From: Bog-473 sp963725895
Lineage (GTDB): Bacteria > Actinomycetota > Acidimicrobiia > Acidimicrobiales > RAAP-2
Assembly (NCBI GenBank): GCA_963725895.1
Contig: CAVSAJ010000002.1
Span: 62,001-126,000 of the forward strand
Direction of reading: 5' to 3'
Length of the DNA stretch: 64,000 nucleotides
Below are positions 39,835-47,941 of the stretch, in pieces. The position numbers were made by a program, and so were the translations under genes. Every line of letters begins with the position of its first letter. The first letter of the stretch is position 1. Under the pieces are notes generated by a model, which was not told the origin of the DNA, did not search any database, and saw nothing but the letters and a program-made list of their open reading frames with translations.

Positions 39835-41079
39835 TTACGAGGAACCGGCCGTCGAGGTCCCGGGGATGTCCATCCCGCAGACCGGCTGTGACGACACGGG
39901 GACGAAGCCATTCTTTTCAGCCTGCATGACCCACGAGCATTGACGTGGCAGGTCGCGCCCAAAAATCGTGGAGTAGTTGATGGGCTCGGCGAGAAGTCCG
40001 TTCGCCGTATACGACTTCAGACCCCGGAGATCCTTGATGACGGCCGCACGTGTCGGATTCTTGCCCGCCAGTTCCAGCCCCTTGATCATGAGGTCGGCCC
40101 CGGCCCACGCCTCGTACTGGCCGAAGCTGGGGAAGTCGCTCTGGGTGAAATGCGCGTACTTCTCCATGGCGGCTTGCATCTCCTCTGTTCCCGCGTTCGG
40201 CAGGGCCCAGGGACGATACAAAGACACGAAGTAGTCACCCTGGAGGGCACTCCAGGCCGCAGAGTTGATGACATCCGGCTGGTATCCGGTGGTGAAGACC
40301 ACCGCCTTCAGCTTCACTCCGGCTTGCTGCAATGCTTCCGCTAAGGCGTAGTTCGAATTGTTGTCCAGCGATGGCACGAGGGCGTTCACGTGGTTCTGCT
40401 TGGCAACGAGGGCGTCGCTCGTAAAGGCGACACTTCCCAAAGGAACTGAGGTGTTCAGCACGCCCACCTTCATCCCCAGATGGGTGGCGGCTTGTGCGTC
40501 CCCCTCCGCGGCTCGAGTTGAGGTCGGCGAGATGCCGTACCCGTAGGCACCGAGCACCGTCCCACCGTGCGACTTCAAGATGGAGTCGATCGTCGTGTTG
40601 GCGGGATATTTCGGGTCCACACTGCCTTCGTCGGAGGCGAACATGTTGGTGTAGGGCTGTGTACCCCATTCGGGGCCATCGGTGTAGGCGCCCGTCACGG
40701 GCATCCCTGCCTGCTGCGGATACTTCGCCGCGAGGAACATCAAGACGCTGTTGGAGACGATGCCGAATGCCCCCTTCGCAATGGCCTCCTGCACCGCGCT
40801 CGTGATCACCGAAGGACTCGTCTGGTCGTCAATGACCAGAGGTACGAGCTTGTGCCCGTTCACACCACCTTGGGCATTCTGGAGGTCGAGCCGGGCCTCG
40901 AATGCAGCTGGCGACGTCCCGTTCTCGGCCCCTGCCTGCCCCGTCACGTCGGTGATGTAGGCGAGGGTGATCGGCGCGGGCGACGCCGACGCTGTGGTTG
41001 TCACCGCCCCCAATGAGACGAACGGCACGCTGACAACGGTCGCGAGCAGCGAAGCACGCGTGGCGCGGCGTTGGAACAC
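39835..41079 (-). CDS. ABC-type branched-chain amino-acid-like solute-binding protein (orphan)
   Basis: 414 residues from GTG 41079, with GGGGAGG 4 nt upstream; the longer frame to 41310 is antisense to the P450 end. Signal peptide RRATRASLLATVVSVPFVSL to ASA (about residues 4-32). Periplasmic-binding type-1 fold (Peripla_BP_6): ITLAYITDVTGQAGAENGTS (about 37-56), LDLQNAQGGVNGHKLVPLVI (about 65-84), and a late GLELAGKNPTRAAVIKDLRG hinge. No permease or ATPase genes are in the window. It may serve a transporter elsewhere or act as a binding/sensing protein. Exported, probably lipid- or wall-associated. Confidence 0.88.
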   Translation of the reverse strand: MFQRRATRASLLATVVSVPFVSLGAVTTTASASPAPITLAYITDVTGQAGAENGTSPAAFEARLDLQNAQGGVNGHKLVPLVIDDQTSPSVITSAVQEAIAKGAFGIVSNSVLMFLAAKYPQQAGMPVTGAYTDGPEWGTQPYTNMFASDEGSVDPKYPANTTIDSILKSHGGTVLGAYGYGISPTSTRAAEGDAQAATHLGMKVGVLNTSVPLGSVAFTSDALVAKQNHVNALVPSLDNNSNYALAEALQQAGVKLKAVVFTTGYQPDVINSAAWSALQGDYFVSLYRPWALPNAGTEEMQAAMEKYAHFTQSDFPSFGQYEAWAGADLMIKGLELAGKNPTRAAVIKDLRGLKSYTANGLLAEPINYSTIFGRDLPRQCSWVMQAEKNGFVPVSSQPVCGMDIPGTSTAGSS

Positions 41080-41119
41080 GTTTCCTCCCCGTTGCTCAGT
41101 CAAATGGTCTTCATCCGAC

Positions 41120-42340
41120 TCATCGGGCATGGAGCCGGACGGGCAGATCCTGATGACGTCTGACCAAGAAACTGTCGACCCAACGCGGCGGATGCCCAGG
41201 GTCGAGGGAAATGCTGCTGGTGCGTTCGAGTAGCACCGAAAGCACATTGCGTGCCTCGATCCTGGCGAGCGGCGCCCCGACGCAGTGATGGATCCCACGC
41301 CCAAAGGCAACGTGGCGACGCGGCGCCCGACGGCTCAGGTCAATCTCGTCTGGATGTTCGAACTCGTGTTCATCACGATTGCCGGCAGCCCAAAGGAGCA
41401 ACACCGTTGCCCCCGCACGAATCTCGACACCGCCGAGCGTCGTGTCCGCCGGCACGGTACGCATCATGTAGCGAAATGGGGACTCGAGCCGGAGGGTCTC
41501 CTCAACGAAGAGCGGCACCTGATCGAGATTCTGGCGTAGATGGTCTTGGAGTTCGGGATCTTCGGCGAGCATGCGTACCGCATTCCCGAGCAGGCTCGTC
41601 GTGGATTCGCCGCCCGCGCTCAACAGGATGGTCAAGATGCCGGCACCCTCTGACGCAGTGAGGATCCCGTCACCGATACTGCGAGCGACGGCTCCGAGCA
41701 GGTCCTCACTCGGGTCCATCACGGCTGCAGCCACCTGGTCAGCGATCCAGGCTTGCACCTGGTCACCACCGGCTGCGAAATTCACGAGTTCGTCAAGCGT
41801 CAGCGTCGACCCGACAAGCCTGGTCATGTGCACCGCTGAGCGCCAGAGCTCGTCGAGGTTGCTGCCGCGGAACCCGATGAGCCGGCTGATCATCGTGATG
41901 GGCACGACGTTGCCGATAGCGCTCATGAACTCGATGGTCCCCGTCTCTAGCGAACGGTCCACGAGTCCCTCTGCGAGCTCGCGGATTTCCGGATCGAGCG
42001 CTTCCATGCGCTTCGTCACGAGTTCGGGAAAAACCGCCCGGCGATGGATCTCGTGCAAAGGCGGATCCGCGGTCGCCAGCGCCTGACCGCCAGCGTCCCC
42101 GAACGTGAACCGGCCAGGCAATCCGGCGTCATCGCGATAGAGCAGGCACTTCATATTGGAGGAGAAATCAGCGACCCGAGCGCTCGCCTCGACCAAAAGT
42201 TCGAAAGTGCTGACCGTGAAAACTTCGGTCCGTGCGATCTCCCAGACCGGGGCGTGTTCCCGCAACCGCCTGAAGAGAGGGTAGGGGTCACAGAGCACCT
42301 CTGGGTCCAGCAGCAGGGTTCCGGGGATCTCCTGGTCCAC
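41120..42340 (-). CDS. Cytochrome P450 (second)
   Basis: 406 residues from GTG 42340 (AAAGGA just upstream); the longer frame starting at 42475 overlaps the regulator gene. I-helix SAGGESTTSLL (about 236-246, Glu before Ser-Thr), ExxR in FVEETLRLESP, and heme loop FGRGIHHCVGAPLAR with C353. The last ~30 residues end WVDSFLVRRHQDLPVRL, a usual P450 end. It is divergent from a TetR gene, with an operator-like sequence between. No redox partner is adjacent. Probably hydroxylates the substrate or a side-chain at the start of the catabolic route. Confidence 0.92.
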   Translation of the reverse strand: MDQEIPGTLLLDPEVLCDPYPLFRRLREHAPVWEIARTEVFTVSTFELLVEASARVADFSSNMKCLLYRDDAGLPGRFTFGDAGGQALATADPPLHEIHRRAVFPELVTKRMEALDPEIRELAEGLVDRSLETGTIEFMSAIGNVVPITMISRLIGFRGSNLDELWRSAVHMTRLVGSTLTLDELVNFAAGGDQVQAWIADQVAAAVMDPSEDLLGAVARSIGDGILTASEGAGILTILLSAGGESTTSLLGNAVRMLAEDPELQDHLRQNLDQVPLFVEETLRLESPFRYMMRTVPADTTLGGVEIRAGATVLLLWAAGNRDEHEFEHPDEIDLSRRAPRRHVAFGRGIHHCVGAPLARIEARNVLSVLLERTSSISLDPGHPPRWVDSFLVRRHQDLPVRLHAR

Positions 42341-42408
42341 CTGGTCCTTTCGTTCGCGCAAACCCTCGCCGCGAGCGACCGATTCGCTCTCAGAGCGCTG
42401 CGCCGGTG

Positions 42409-42427
42409 GTATTGTCGTACGGCATAC
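42409..42427. promoter_or_regulatory. Operator-like sequence between P450 and tetR
   Basis: GTATTGTCGTACGGCATAC, with the symmetric core CGTACG at 42416-42421 flanked by TG and CA, in the 114-bp divergent region. A CTAGAAATA promoter-like string follows at once (42427-42435). Imperfect symmetry, so a candidate only. Confidence 0.45.
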
Positions 42428-42454
42428 TAGAAATACCCGGCGGGACGAGCAAGC

Positions 42455-43108
42455 GTGAAAAATGACCAATCCCATAACGCCCGCTCAAGGCCTGCAACGA
42501 ACGGCAGACCTCGCTCTCGGGGACGGCCGCCTTCGCTGAGCAAGCGCAAGGTTGTGGAGGCCGCCTTACGGGTGACTCGCGAGGTCGGCCTCGACAACCT
42601 CTCGATGCGAGCGCTTGCCCGAGAACTCAACGTCCCGCCGATGACGATCTATCACTATGCACCGAGCCGGGAGTACCTGCACGCGTTGGTGGTCGACGAC
42701 ATCCTGAGCGAGATCCGAGTTCCGAGCCCCGATGAAGGCGACTGGGAGGAGCGGCTTCGAAAGCTGCACTCCGACGCCCGCCGAGTGTTCGCGGATCACC
42801 CTGGAGTGTCGGCACACCTTGGGGATGGAGGGTCAATTGAAGGTGCACGGCTGGCGGACGGCGTGCTCGAAATGTTGGCCGAAGGCGGTTTCAGTCCAGA
42901 AGATGCTGTCGTGTGCTTCGCGACGCTGTTCACCTTCATGACGGGTCAGATTGATCTCGACGCAATGTCACACTTCGTCAAAGACGGTGTCTCGACGGCG
43001 ACCTTGGACAACGTCACCAGCTCCGCGCGCTTCTCACGTGAGGAGCTCTTTGAGCTCGGCTACGACGCTGTCATGGAGGGGCTGAAGCGCAAGTTCCTGC
43101 GGTCGTAG
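42455..43108 (+). CDS. TetR-family regulator (TetR_C class) beside the P450
   Basis: 217 residues. A basic, Arg-rich start (RSRPATNGRPRSRGRPPSLS) precedes the helix-turn-helix (SKRKVVEAALRVTREVGLDN, LSMRALARELNVPPMTIYHY, about 29-68). The C-terminal part is of the classic tetracycline-repressor type (HPGVSAHLGDGGSIEGARLA, FTFMTGQIDLDAMSHF). Divergent from the P450 and followed after 57 bp by the NHL-protein gene, so it may control both. Confidence 0.9.
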   Translation: MKNDQSHNARSRPATNGRPRSRGRPPSLSKRKVVEAALRVTREVGLDNLSMRALARELNVPPMTIYHYAPSREYLHALVVDDILSEIRVPSPDEGDWEERLRKLHSDARRVFADHPGVSAHLGDGGSIEGARLADGVLEMLAEGGFSPEDAVVCFATLFTFMTGQIDLDAMSHFVKDGVSTATLDNVTSSARFSREELFELGYDAVMEGLKRKFLRS

Positions 43109-43165
43109 AGGGGGTCCGCAGCAAGGGTCCTGGGGTCGCCGGAGCCGGCAACCAAAGGAGGTGAC

Positions 43166-44251
43166 GTGCACGCGCATGACGTGACGTTCGATTGGGCCGA
43201 TCTGTCCTCGGTCCCCGAGGTGGTGAACTCGTGGGCCCACAACGGATTCGTTGTCACGGGTGCTGGAGAGCTGATCGGTTTTCATGCTGGGCGGCTGATC
43301 ACGTTCGACCGGAACGGCCACGTCTCGAGGTTGGTCGAGACTGGCCTGACCGAGGGACACGGCATCACCCTGGTACGAGAGGGTGATGACGAGTTCTTGT
43401 GGGTGAGCGACCCGGGCTTCGTCTTCGAGGTCGGCCTCGATGTTGGGGACGAGGCGTGGGAATCCGTCTTCGGGAAGGGCGTCCGTGTTGAATCGCGTTC
43501 ACCCAGAGTTGTCAAGATGACCCTCGACGGCGAAATCCTCGCCGAACTCCCCATCCCGCCCGGAGAGCCCGGCTTGTTGCCCGGCATGATGGGGGATTAC
43601 TGCCCGTGCGGCACGGCCGTGGACGAAGAGAGGTTTGGGGGAAACGGCGACATCTGGGTGGCGGACGGGTACGGAACGAGCTTGGTGCATCGCTTCGACA
43701 AACACGGCAACCATCAGTTGACCCTCTCTGGTGAAGAAGGGGGCCGGCGGTTCCTTTGTCCGCACGCCGTGTTCATCGACCGGCGCGGCGGCAAGATTCC
43801 GGAGTTGTACATCGCCGACCGGGAGAACAAGCGCGTCCAGGTATACGACCAACAAGGTCGCTACATCCGAACTTTCGGGCATGCGTTTCTGAACAGCCCC
43901 AGTGGCTTCGCAGTCTTGAACGACCTACTCGTCGTTGCAGAGCTGTACTCACGGCTCGCAGTACTGGATGCAGACGACAACTTCGTTGGATATGTCGGAG
44001 CAAGCGATAGAGCCCAACAGGGTCTCGGTTGGCCTGAACGTCCTGGGTGGCCGAACGCATTAAGCGGTGATGCGCGAGCCATGCGGGCGGACCTGCCGGC
44101 TCCCTATGATTTCAACTCTCCACATTCACTCGCTACAGACACAGACGGGAATCTCTATGTTTCCGAATGGCTCATCGGCGGGCGCTACACAAAGCTCAGG
44201 ATCAGCGATCCTCGGGTCTCACGCGGCCTGTGGCAGGCACGAGCTCGTTGA
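43166..44251 (+). CDS. NHL-repeat/SMP-30-like six-bladed beta-propeller protein
   Basis: 361 residues from GTG 43166 behind a near-perfect AAAGGAGGTGA ribosome-binding site. Propeller blades with NHL signatures: GDIWVADGYGTSLVHRFDKH (about 166-185), IPELYIADRENKRVQVYDQQ (about 211-230), LVVAELYSRLAVLDADDN (about 252-269) and DGNLYVSEWLIGGRYTKLRI (about 329-348). There is no signal peptide, so it is cytosolic. Propellers of this type include lactonases and amidating lyases; the conserved blade acids suggest a metal-dependent lactonase or isomerase, unproven. It follows tetR on the same strand. Confidence 0.82.
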   Translation: MHAHDVTFDWADLSSVPEVVNSWAHNGFVVTGAGELIGFHAGRLITFDRNGHVSRLVETGLTEGHGITLVREGDDEFLWVSDPGFVFEVGLDVGDEAWESVFGKGVRVESRSPRVVKMTLDGEILAELPIPPGEPGLLPGMMGDYCPCGTAVDEERFGGNGDIWVADGYGTSLVHRFDKHGNHQLTLSGEEGGRRFLCPHAVFIDRRGGKIPELYIADRENKRVQVYDQQGRYIRTFGHAFLNSPSGFAVLNDLLVVAELYSRLAVLDADDNFVGYVGASDRAQQGLGWPERPGWPNALSGDARAMRADLPAPYDFNSPHSLATDTDGNLYVSEWLIGGRYTKLRISDPRVSRGLWQARAR

Positions 44252-44488
44252 ACGACTTGGCCTGCGCAGGTTCGTATTGGTGTCTCGCGGTCGGCCAGAC
44301 GACGGCGGGCGAGGGTGCCGTCGTCCCAGTCGGCTGGGAGGACCTCTCTACGTTGCAGGCGGTGACGGGAGTGGACCAGTTCAGCGGGGTCAGCTGCCCA
44401 ACCGAGGGTTTTCTGTATTGCTGTCGGTACCACCGGCCCGGTCAACAACACGACTGGCGCGATCGACATCTTCCCGGTGTGGGGCTAA
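44252..44488 (+). pseudogene. Fragment of a secreted 'C-x-WC-x-AVG' repeat protein
   Basis: The frame through LNDLACAGSYWCLAVGQTTA and FSGVSCPTEGF is one repeat pair of the SCxxxxFCxAVG type seen in actinobacterial secreted propeller proteins. After one-base slippage near 44413, FCIAVGTTGPVNNTTGAIDI runs to TAA at 44486-44488. There is no start codon or signal peptide. The remaining 180 bp before the next gene hold nothing else I can support. Confidence 0.58.
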
Positions 44489-44673
44489 GCGATCCGTGAG
44501 CACTCCTGACGGAGCTGCACTCGAACCAGAACCGATCCAGTCCCTCATAGGGAGAACTGGACCACCTTCAAACCCCTCTCCGGCCTGAAGAACTCAATGG
44601 GTGGGCGTTCCTTCGGGCGTCTAGTCTTGCGCCAGCATCAGGTCGGTGATCACGAGCACAGGCGGGAAGGAAC

Positions 44674-47325
44674 ATGGCTGCAGGACGTTTAGCGACGATG
44701 ATCGGCGCGGTTGTGGTCGTTGGGACCACCACGTTGACGCCGGTTATGTCGGCCGGGGCGGCGACCACTCCGAGCGTCACCAATCCGAACGTGACCACCG
44801 CCGGTTACAACAATCTCCGCGACAACTGGGACCGCCACGAGCCGGGCCTCTCGCCTTCGGCGGTCCAGTCGTCGGGCTTCGGGCAGCTGTTTTCCACGGC
44901 GGTCTCGGGGTCTGTGTATGCACAGCCCCTCGTGGTGAACGGCACGGTCATTGTCACGACCGAACAGGCAATGGCCTACGGCATCAACGCGACTACGGGT
45001 GCCATCGAGTGGAGTCGGTCCTTTGGATCGCCCTTCGAGGCAGCAACGATCGGGTGCTCGGATCTGACGCCCGACCTTGGGTCGACCTCCACGCCTGTGG
45101 TCGATCCCGCAACTGGGATCGTCTATATGACGACTCGTCTCGAGACGGGAAGCGGCGGACTGGCCAATGCCCATTGGTACCTCCAGGCCATCTATGACAC
45201 GACGGGTCTGGAGGCGCCGGGATTCCCGGTTGAGATCACCGGCACGCCGTACAACACGCCAGGTGTCCCGTTCAATGACGCCTACGAGCAGCAACGTCCC
45301 GGGCTGTTGTTGTTGAACGGCACTGTCTACATCGCTTTCGCCTCGGACTGCGATATCACCCCCTACCGGGGCATCGTGGTGGGTGTCAGCACGACAACCG
45401 ACGCCATCACCTCGATGTGGAGCGACGAGTCGGGTGTCGGCACGGACGAGAATTCCCAGGCCGGCATCTGGCAGAGCGGCGGCGGGCTGGTTTCCGACGA
45501 ACCGAATCGGATTGTTCTCGCCACGGGGAACGGGGTGTCCCCCCAGCCCGCTGCCTCGAACAACCCACCAGCCACCTTGTCTGAATCGGTCATCGGCCTC
45601 AAGGTGAACGCGAATGGCAAGATCAAACCCGTCGAATTCTTCGCACCGGGCAACGCCGCAAACCTCGACGCCAACGACGAAGATCTTGGTGCCGGGGGTC
45701 CTGTGGCTCTGCCGACGGCACACTTCGGCACGGGCGCCCATCCGCACCTGCTGGTTCAGGAGGGGAAGGACGGGCGCGTCTTCCTCATCGACGCCGATGC
45801 CATGGGCGGCTTCAAGCAGGGCACCGGTTCCGTGCTGCAGAAGCTGGGGCCCTTTGAGGGCGAGTGGGGTCACCCTGCGGTGTACGGAGGGCAGGGTGGG
45901 TGGGTTTACATAGTGCAGAGCGCCGGCGGGCCGCTCCGGGTCTTCAGCTACGGCGTCAATGCGCAGGGCCTTCCCCAACTCACTTCGGCCGCGACCAGCA
46001 ACGAATCCTTTGGCTACACGTCAGGCTCACCGTTGGTGACTAGTGACGGCACCAAGGCCGGCAGCGGTGTGGTCTGGGCCGTGTACAGCAGCAACCAGAA
46101 TGGCGACGGCGGCACCCTGCTGGCCTACAACGCCATCCCGACAGGCGGTGTGCTCCCACTGCTGTGGAGTGCCCCAATCGGGACCGCCACCAAGTTCACG
46201 ACACCCACGGCGTGGAACGGAGAGGTGTTCGTCGGGACTCGCGACGGACATCTCCTCGCGTTCGGCACGACGGCCAACGCGCCGCTCCGGGCGGGGTCTG
46301 TCGCGTTTGGTTCGGTACCGGTGGGCTCGAGCCGTACGACCACCGTGGTCGCTGCCACGCCGCAGGGTCTGACGGTGACCGGTCCAGTCACCGTCAGCGG
46401 CTATCAGGGCGTCACAGGTCCTGCGGCCACGCAGGGCGCCGGGACCACCACTTCATCGACCATTCCCGCCGGCGCCACGGCGGGTCCTGCGGTCCCCCCG
46501 CCACTCGAGGCGAAGCCGATCGTCAGCTCGGTCTTTGCCGTCGGGCAGCCGATGGCCGGAACGAAGCTCGGCCCCGGCGCGACATTGCGCCTACCGGTCA
46601 CCTTCACTCCCGACGCTCCTGGCGCGGTGGTGGCCAGCCTGTCGATTCCCACCAGCGCTGGAACCCAGACAGTCTCGATCTCTGGTTACGGGACCGCTCC
46701 GGGGCTCTTGTTGTCCGCCTTGCCCCTCGCTTTCGGCACGGTCAACACAGGTGCCGGTGGCAAGGCCCTGACGATCAGCCTGACCAACTCGTGGAACCGA
46801 GCCGAGACGGTGACCAATATCGCATTGCCGAATGGCCCCTTCGCCGTCACTGGCCTTCCGAGCGTTGGTACGGTGCTGGCGCCACAGCAATCAGTCACGG
46901 CGTCAGTTGATTTCAACCCGGCCGTCGCTGGCTCGTACGCCTCGGCGCTGCATATCTCGACCAACCATGGCTCGGTCACCGCCCCGGTCAGTGGCACCGC
47001 GGTTACGGGCATCGCACACCTCGCAGTCACCAGTGTCTCCCTCAATGCGGGGTCGGTCCCGATCGGAGGGACCGTGCATCTCAAGTTCGGTGTCGGTAAC
47101 AGCGGCACTGTGGCCCTCATCGTGACAAGGGCCATCGCTCCGAGCGGAGCGTTCTCCGCGCCAGTGCCGATGCCCGAGGGCACGACGATCGACCCGGGAA
47201 CGTTCTTGGATCAGACCGTCACCTTCCATCCGACCGCCCTCGGTCCGACCTCTAGTCAGTACATCTTCAACAGCAATGACGGGCAGGGCCCGGTCGTTGT
47301 CACGCTGCACGGTTCGGGCACCTGA
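44674..47325 (+). CDS. Large secreted PQQ-like beta-propeller protein with ASH-type Ig domains
   Basis: 883 residues. Signal peptide AAGRLATMIGAVVVVGTTTL to SAGAAT (about 2-31). A propeller domain (about 45-535) has PQQ-like blade motifs (YAQPLVVNGTVIVTTEQAMA, GIVYMTTRLE, TAWNGEVFVGTRDGHLLAFG). Two or three immunoglobulin-like 'abnormal spindle/choice-of-anchor' domains follow (about 540-883), each opening with LPLAFGTVNTGAGGKALTIS-type strands and closing in VSISGYGT or VTLHGSGT. No catalytic residues or sorting signal are obvious. Extracellular; probably adhesive or polymer-binding. Confidence 0.83.
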   Translation: MAAGRLATMIGAVVVVGTTTLTPVMSAGAATTPSVTNPNVTTAGYNNLRDNWDRHEPGLSPSAVQSSGFGQLFSTAVSGSVYAQPLVVNGTVIVTTEQAMAYGINATTGAIEWSRSFGSPFEAATIGCSDLTPDLGSTSTPVVDPATGIVYMTTRLETGSGGLANAHWYLQAIYDTTGLEAPGFPVEITGTPYNTPGVPFNDAYEQQRPGLLLLNGTVYIAFASDCDITPYRGIVVGVSTTTDAITSMWSDESGVGTDENSQAGIWQSGGGLVSDEPNRIVLATGNGVSPQPAASNNPPATLSESVIGLKVNANGKIKPVEFFAPGNAANLDANDEDLGAGGPVALPTAHFGTGAHPHLLVQEGKDGRVFLIDADAMGGFKQGTGSVLQKLGPFEGEWGHPAVYGGQGGWVYIVQSAGGPLRVFSYGVNAQGLPQLTSAATSNESFGYTSGSPLVTSDGTKAGSGVVWAVYSSNQNGDGGTLLAYNAIPTGGVLPLLWSAPIGTATKFTTPTAWNGEVFVGTRDGHLLAFGTTANAPLRAGSVAFGSVPVGSSRTTTVVAATPQGLTVTGPVTVSGYQGVTGPAATQGAGTTTSSTIPAGATAGPAVPPPLEAKPIVSSVFAVGQPMAGTKLGPGATLRLPVTFTPDAPGAVVASLSIPTSAGTQTVSISGYGTAPGLLLSALPLAFGTVNTGAGGKALTISLTNSWNRAETVTNIALPNGPFAVTGLPSVGTVLAPQQSVTASVDFNPAVAGSYASALHISTNHGSVTAPVSGTAVTGIAHLAVTSVSLNAGSVPIGGTVHLKFGVGNSGTVALIVTRAIAPSGAFSAPVPMPEGTTIDPGTFLDQTVTFHPTALGPTSSQYIFNSNDGQGPVVVTLHGSGT

Positions 47326-47331
47326 GCAACC

Positions 47332-47786
47332 AGCACCCGTCACGGGAGCTCTTAGCAATCTGACCTCCGAGCGGACCGCGATGATCGGCCTCATGCGGCG
47401 AGCCGATCAGGTCAGGGAGCGGAGTTTGTTACCCCTGGTCAAAAGGCCACCGGTGCGCTGGATCGAGTAGCGAACGAGAAAGCCAGGTTCCGGCCGGTCA
47501 GCAAGCGGGAGTTGGGCATCCGGCGAGACGTGGGTCTTCGCGTGCCTGGCCATGAGATCCCAGACGCGTGGGCTGGGTTCTACCGTCCGTTCGCATGGAC
47601 GACCGCATAAGGGTTGATCCAGACCCTGGTTCCCGTGGCGCCTCGAAGGACACCCGACGCGGGGTCGCGCCTGATGCTTCTGAGCTTCTTGTTGTCACTC
47701 ACGTTGGTACTCACCAATTCGTCACCGTCGATCCCTATCCAAATGACAGTGACGTGCGGTCTCCCATCGGGGTTGATGGTGCTCAG
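47332..47786. repeat. Copy 2 of the ~450-bp duplicated segment
   Basis: Same orientation and same boundaries as 29527-29980, with scattered substitutions and small indels. It lies just beside tRNA-Glu. Together with copy 1 it brackets 29.5-47.8 kb. Confidence 0.85.
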
Positions 47787-47800
47787 ATGGGCTATGGGTG
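47411..47800 (-). pseudogene. Truncated, frameshifted PPOX-class enzyme (copy 2)
   Basis: ASPIAHLSTINPDGRPHVTV, then IWIGIDGDELVSTNVSDNKK and LRSIRRDP read in frame. Several small indels follow (near 47660 and 47600), so the region equal to VAVSFDAPREPGVWINPYAV in copy 1 is scrambled and a stop appears after HANGR. The 5' frameshift of copy 1 (VST to stop) is absent here, so the two copies decayed independently after the duplication. Confidence 0.78.
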
Positions 47801-47823
47801 AAGCGGAAGGAGCACTCCTAACG

Positions 47824-47847
47824 AGCACCCCCAACAGCACCCCCAAC
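47824..47847. repeat. Tandem 12-bp duplication AGCACCCCCAAC at the 3' end of tRNA-Glu
   Basis: Two exact head-to-tail copies (47824-47835 and 47836-47847). The inner copy forms the acceptor end of tRNA-Glu; the outer one lies just beyond. Short duplications at a tRNA 3' end can mark an integration or excision scar. Confidence 0.6.
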
Positions 47848-47910
47848 GGGATTTGAACCCGTGCTGCCGCCGTGAAAGGGCGGTGTCCTAGGCCGCTAGA
47901 CGATGGGGGC
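47838..47910 (-). tRNA. tRNA-Glu (TTC)
   Basis: Minus strand: acceptor GCCCCCA with TGGGGGT (first pair G-T), anticodon stem CCGCC/GGCGG around CTTTCAC (anticodon TTC), T-arm ACGGG-TTCAAAT-CCCGT. No encoded CCA. It is intact and likely functional. Confidence 0.93.
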
Positions 47911-47941
47911 GGGCGCGTGCCAACGGCACGGTGCACCGAGC

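Noticed and set aside
39615..39962. 115-codon reverse frame upstream of the hydrolase
   Set aside because: No coding character; overlaps the end of the solute-binding protein gene, and the stretch is better read as leader DNA.
44689..45978. 429-codon reverse frame opposite the propeller protein
   Set aside because: Arg/Gly/Val-rich with no recognisable domain; the forward frame has signal peptide, propeller and Ig motifs.
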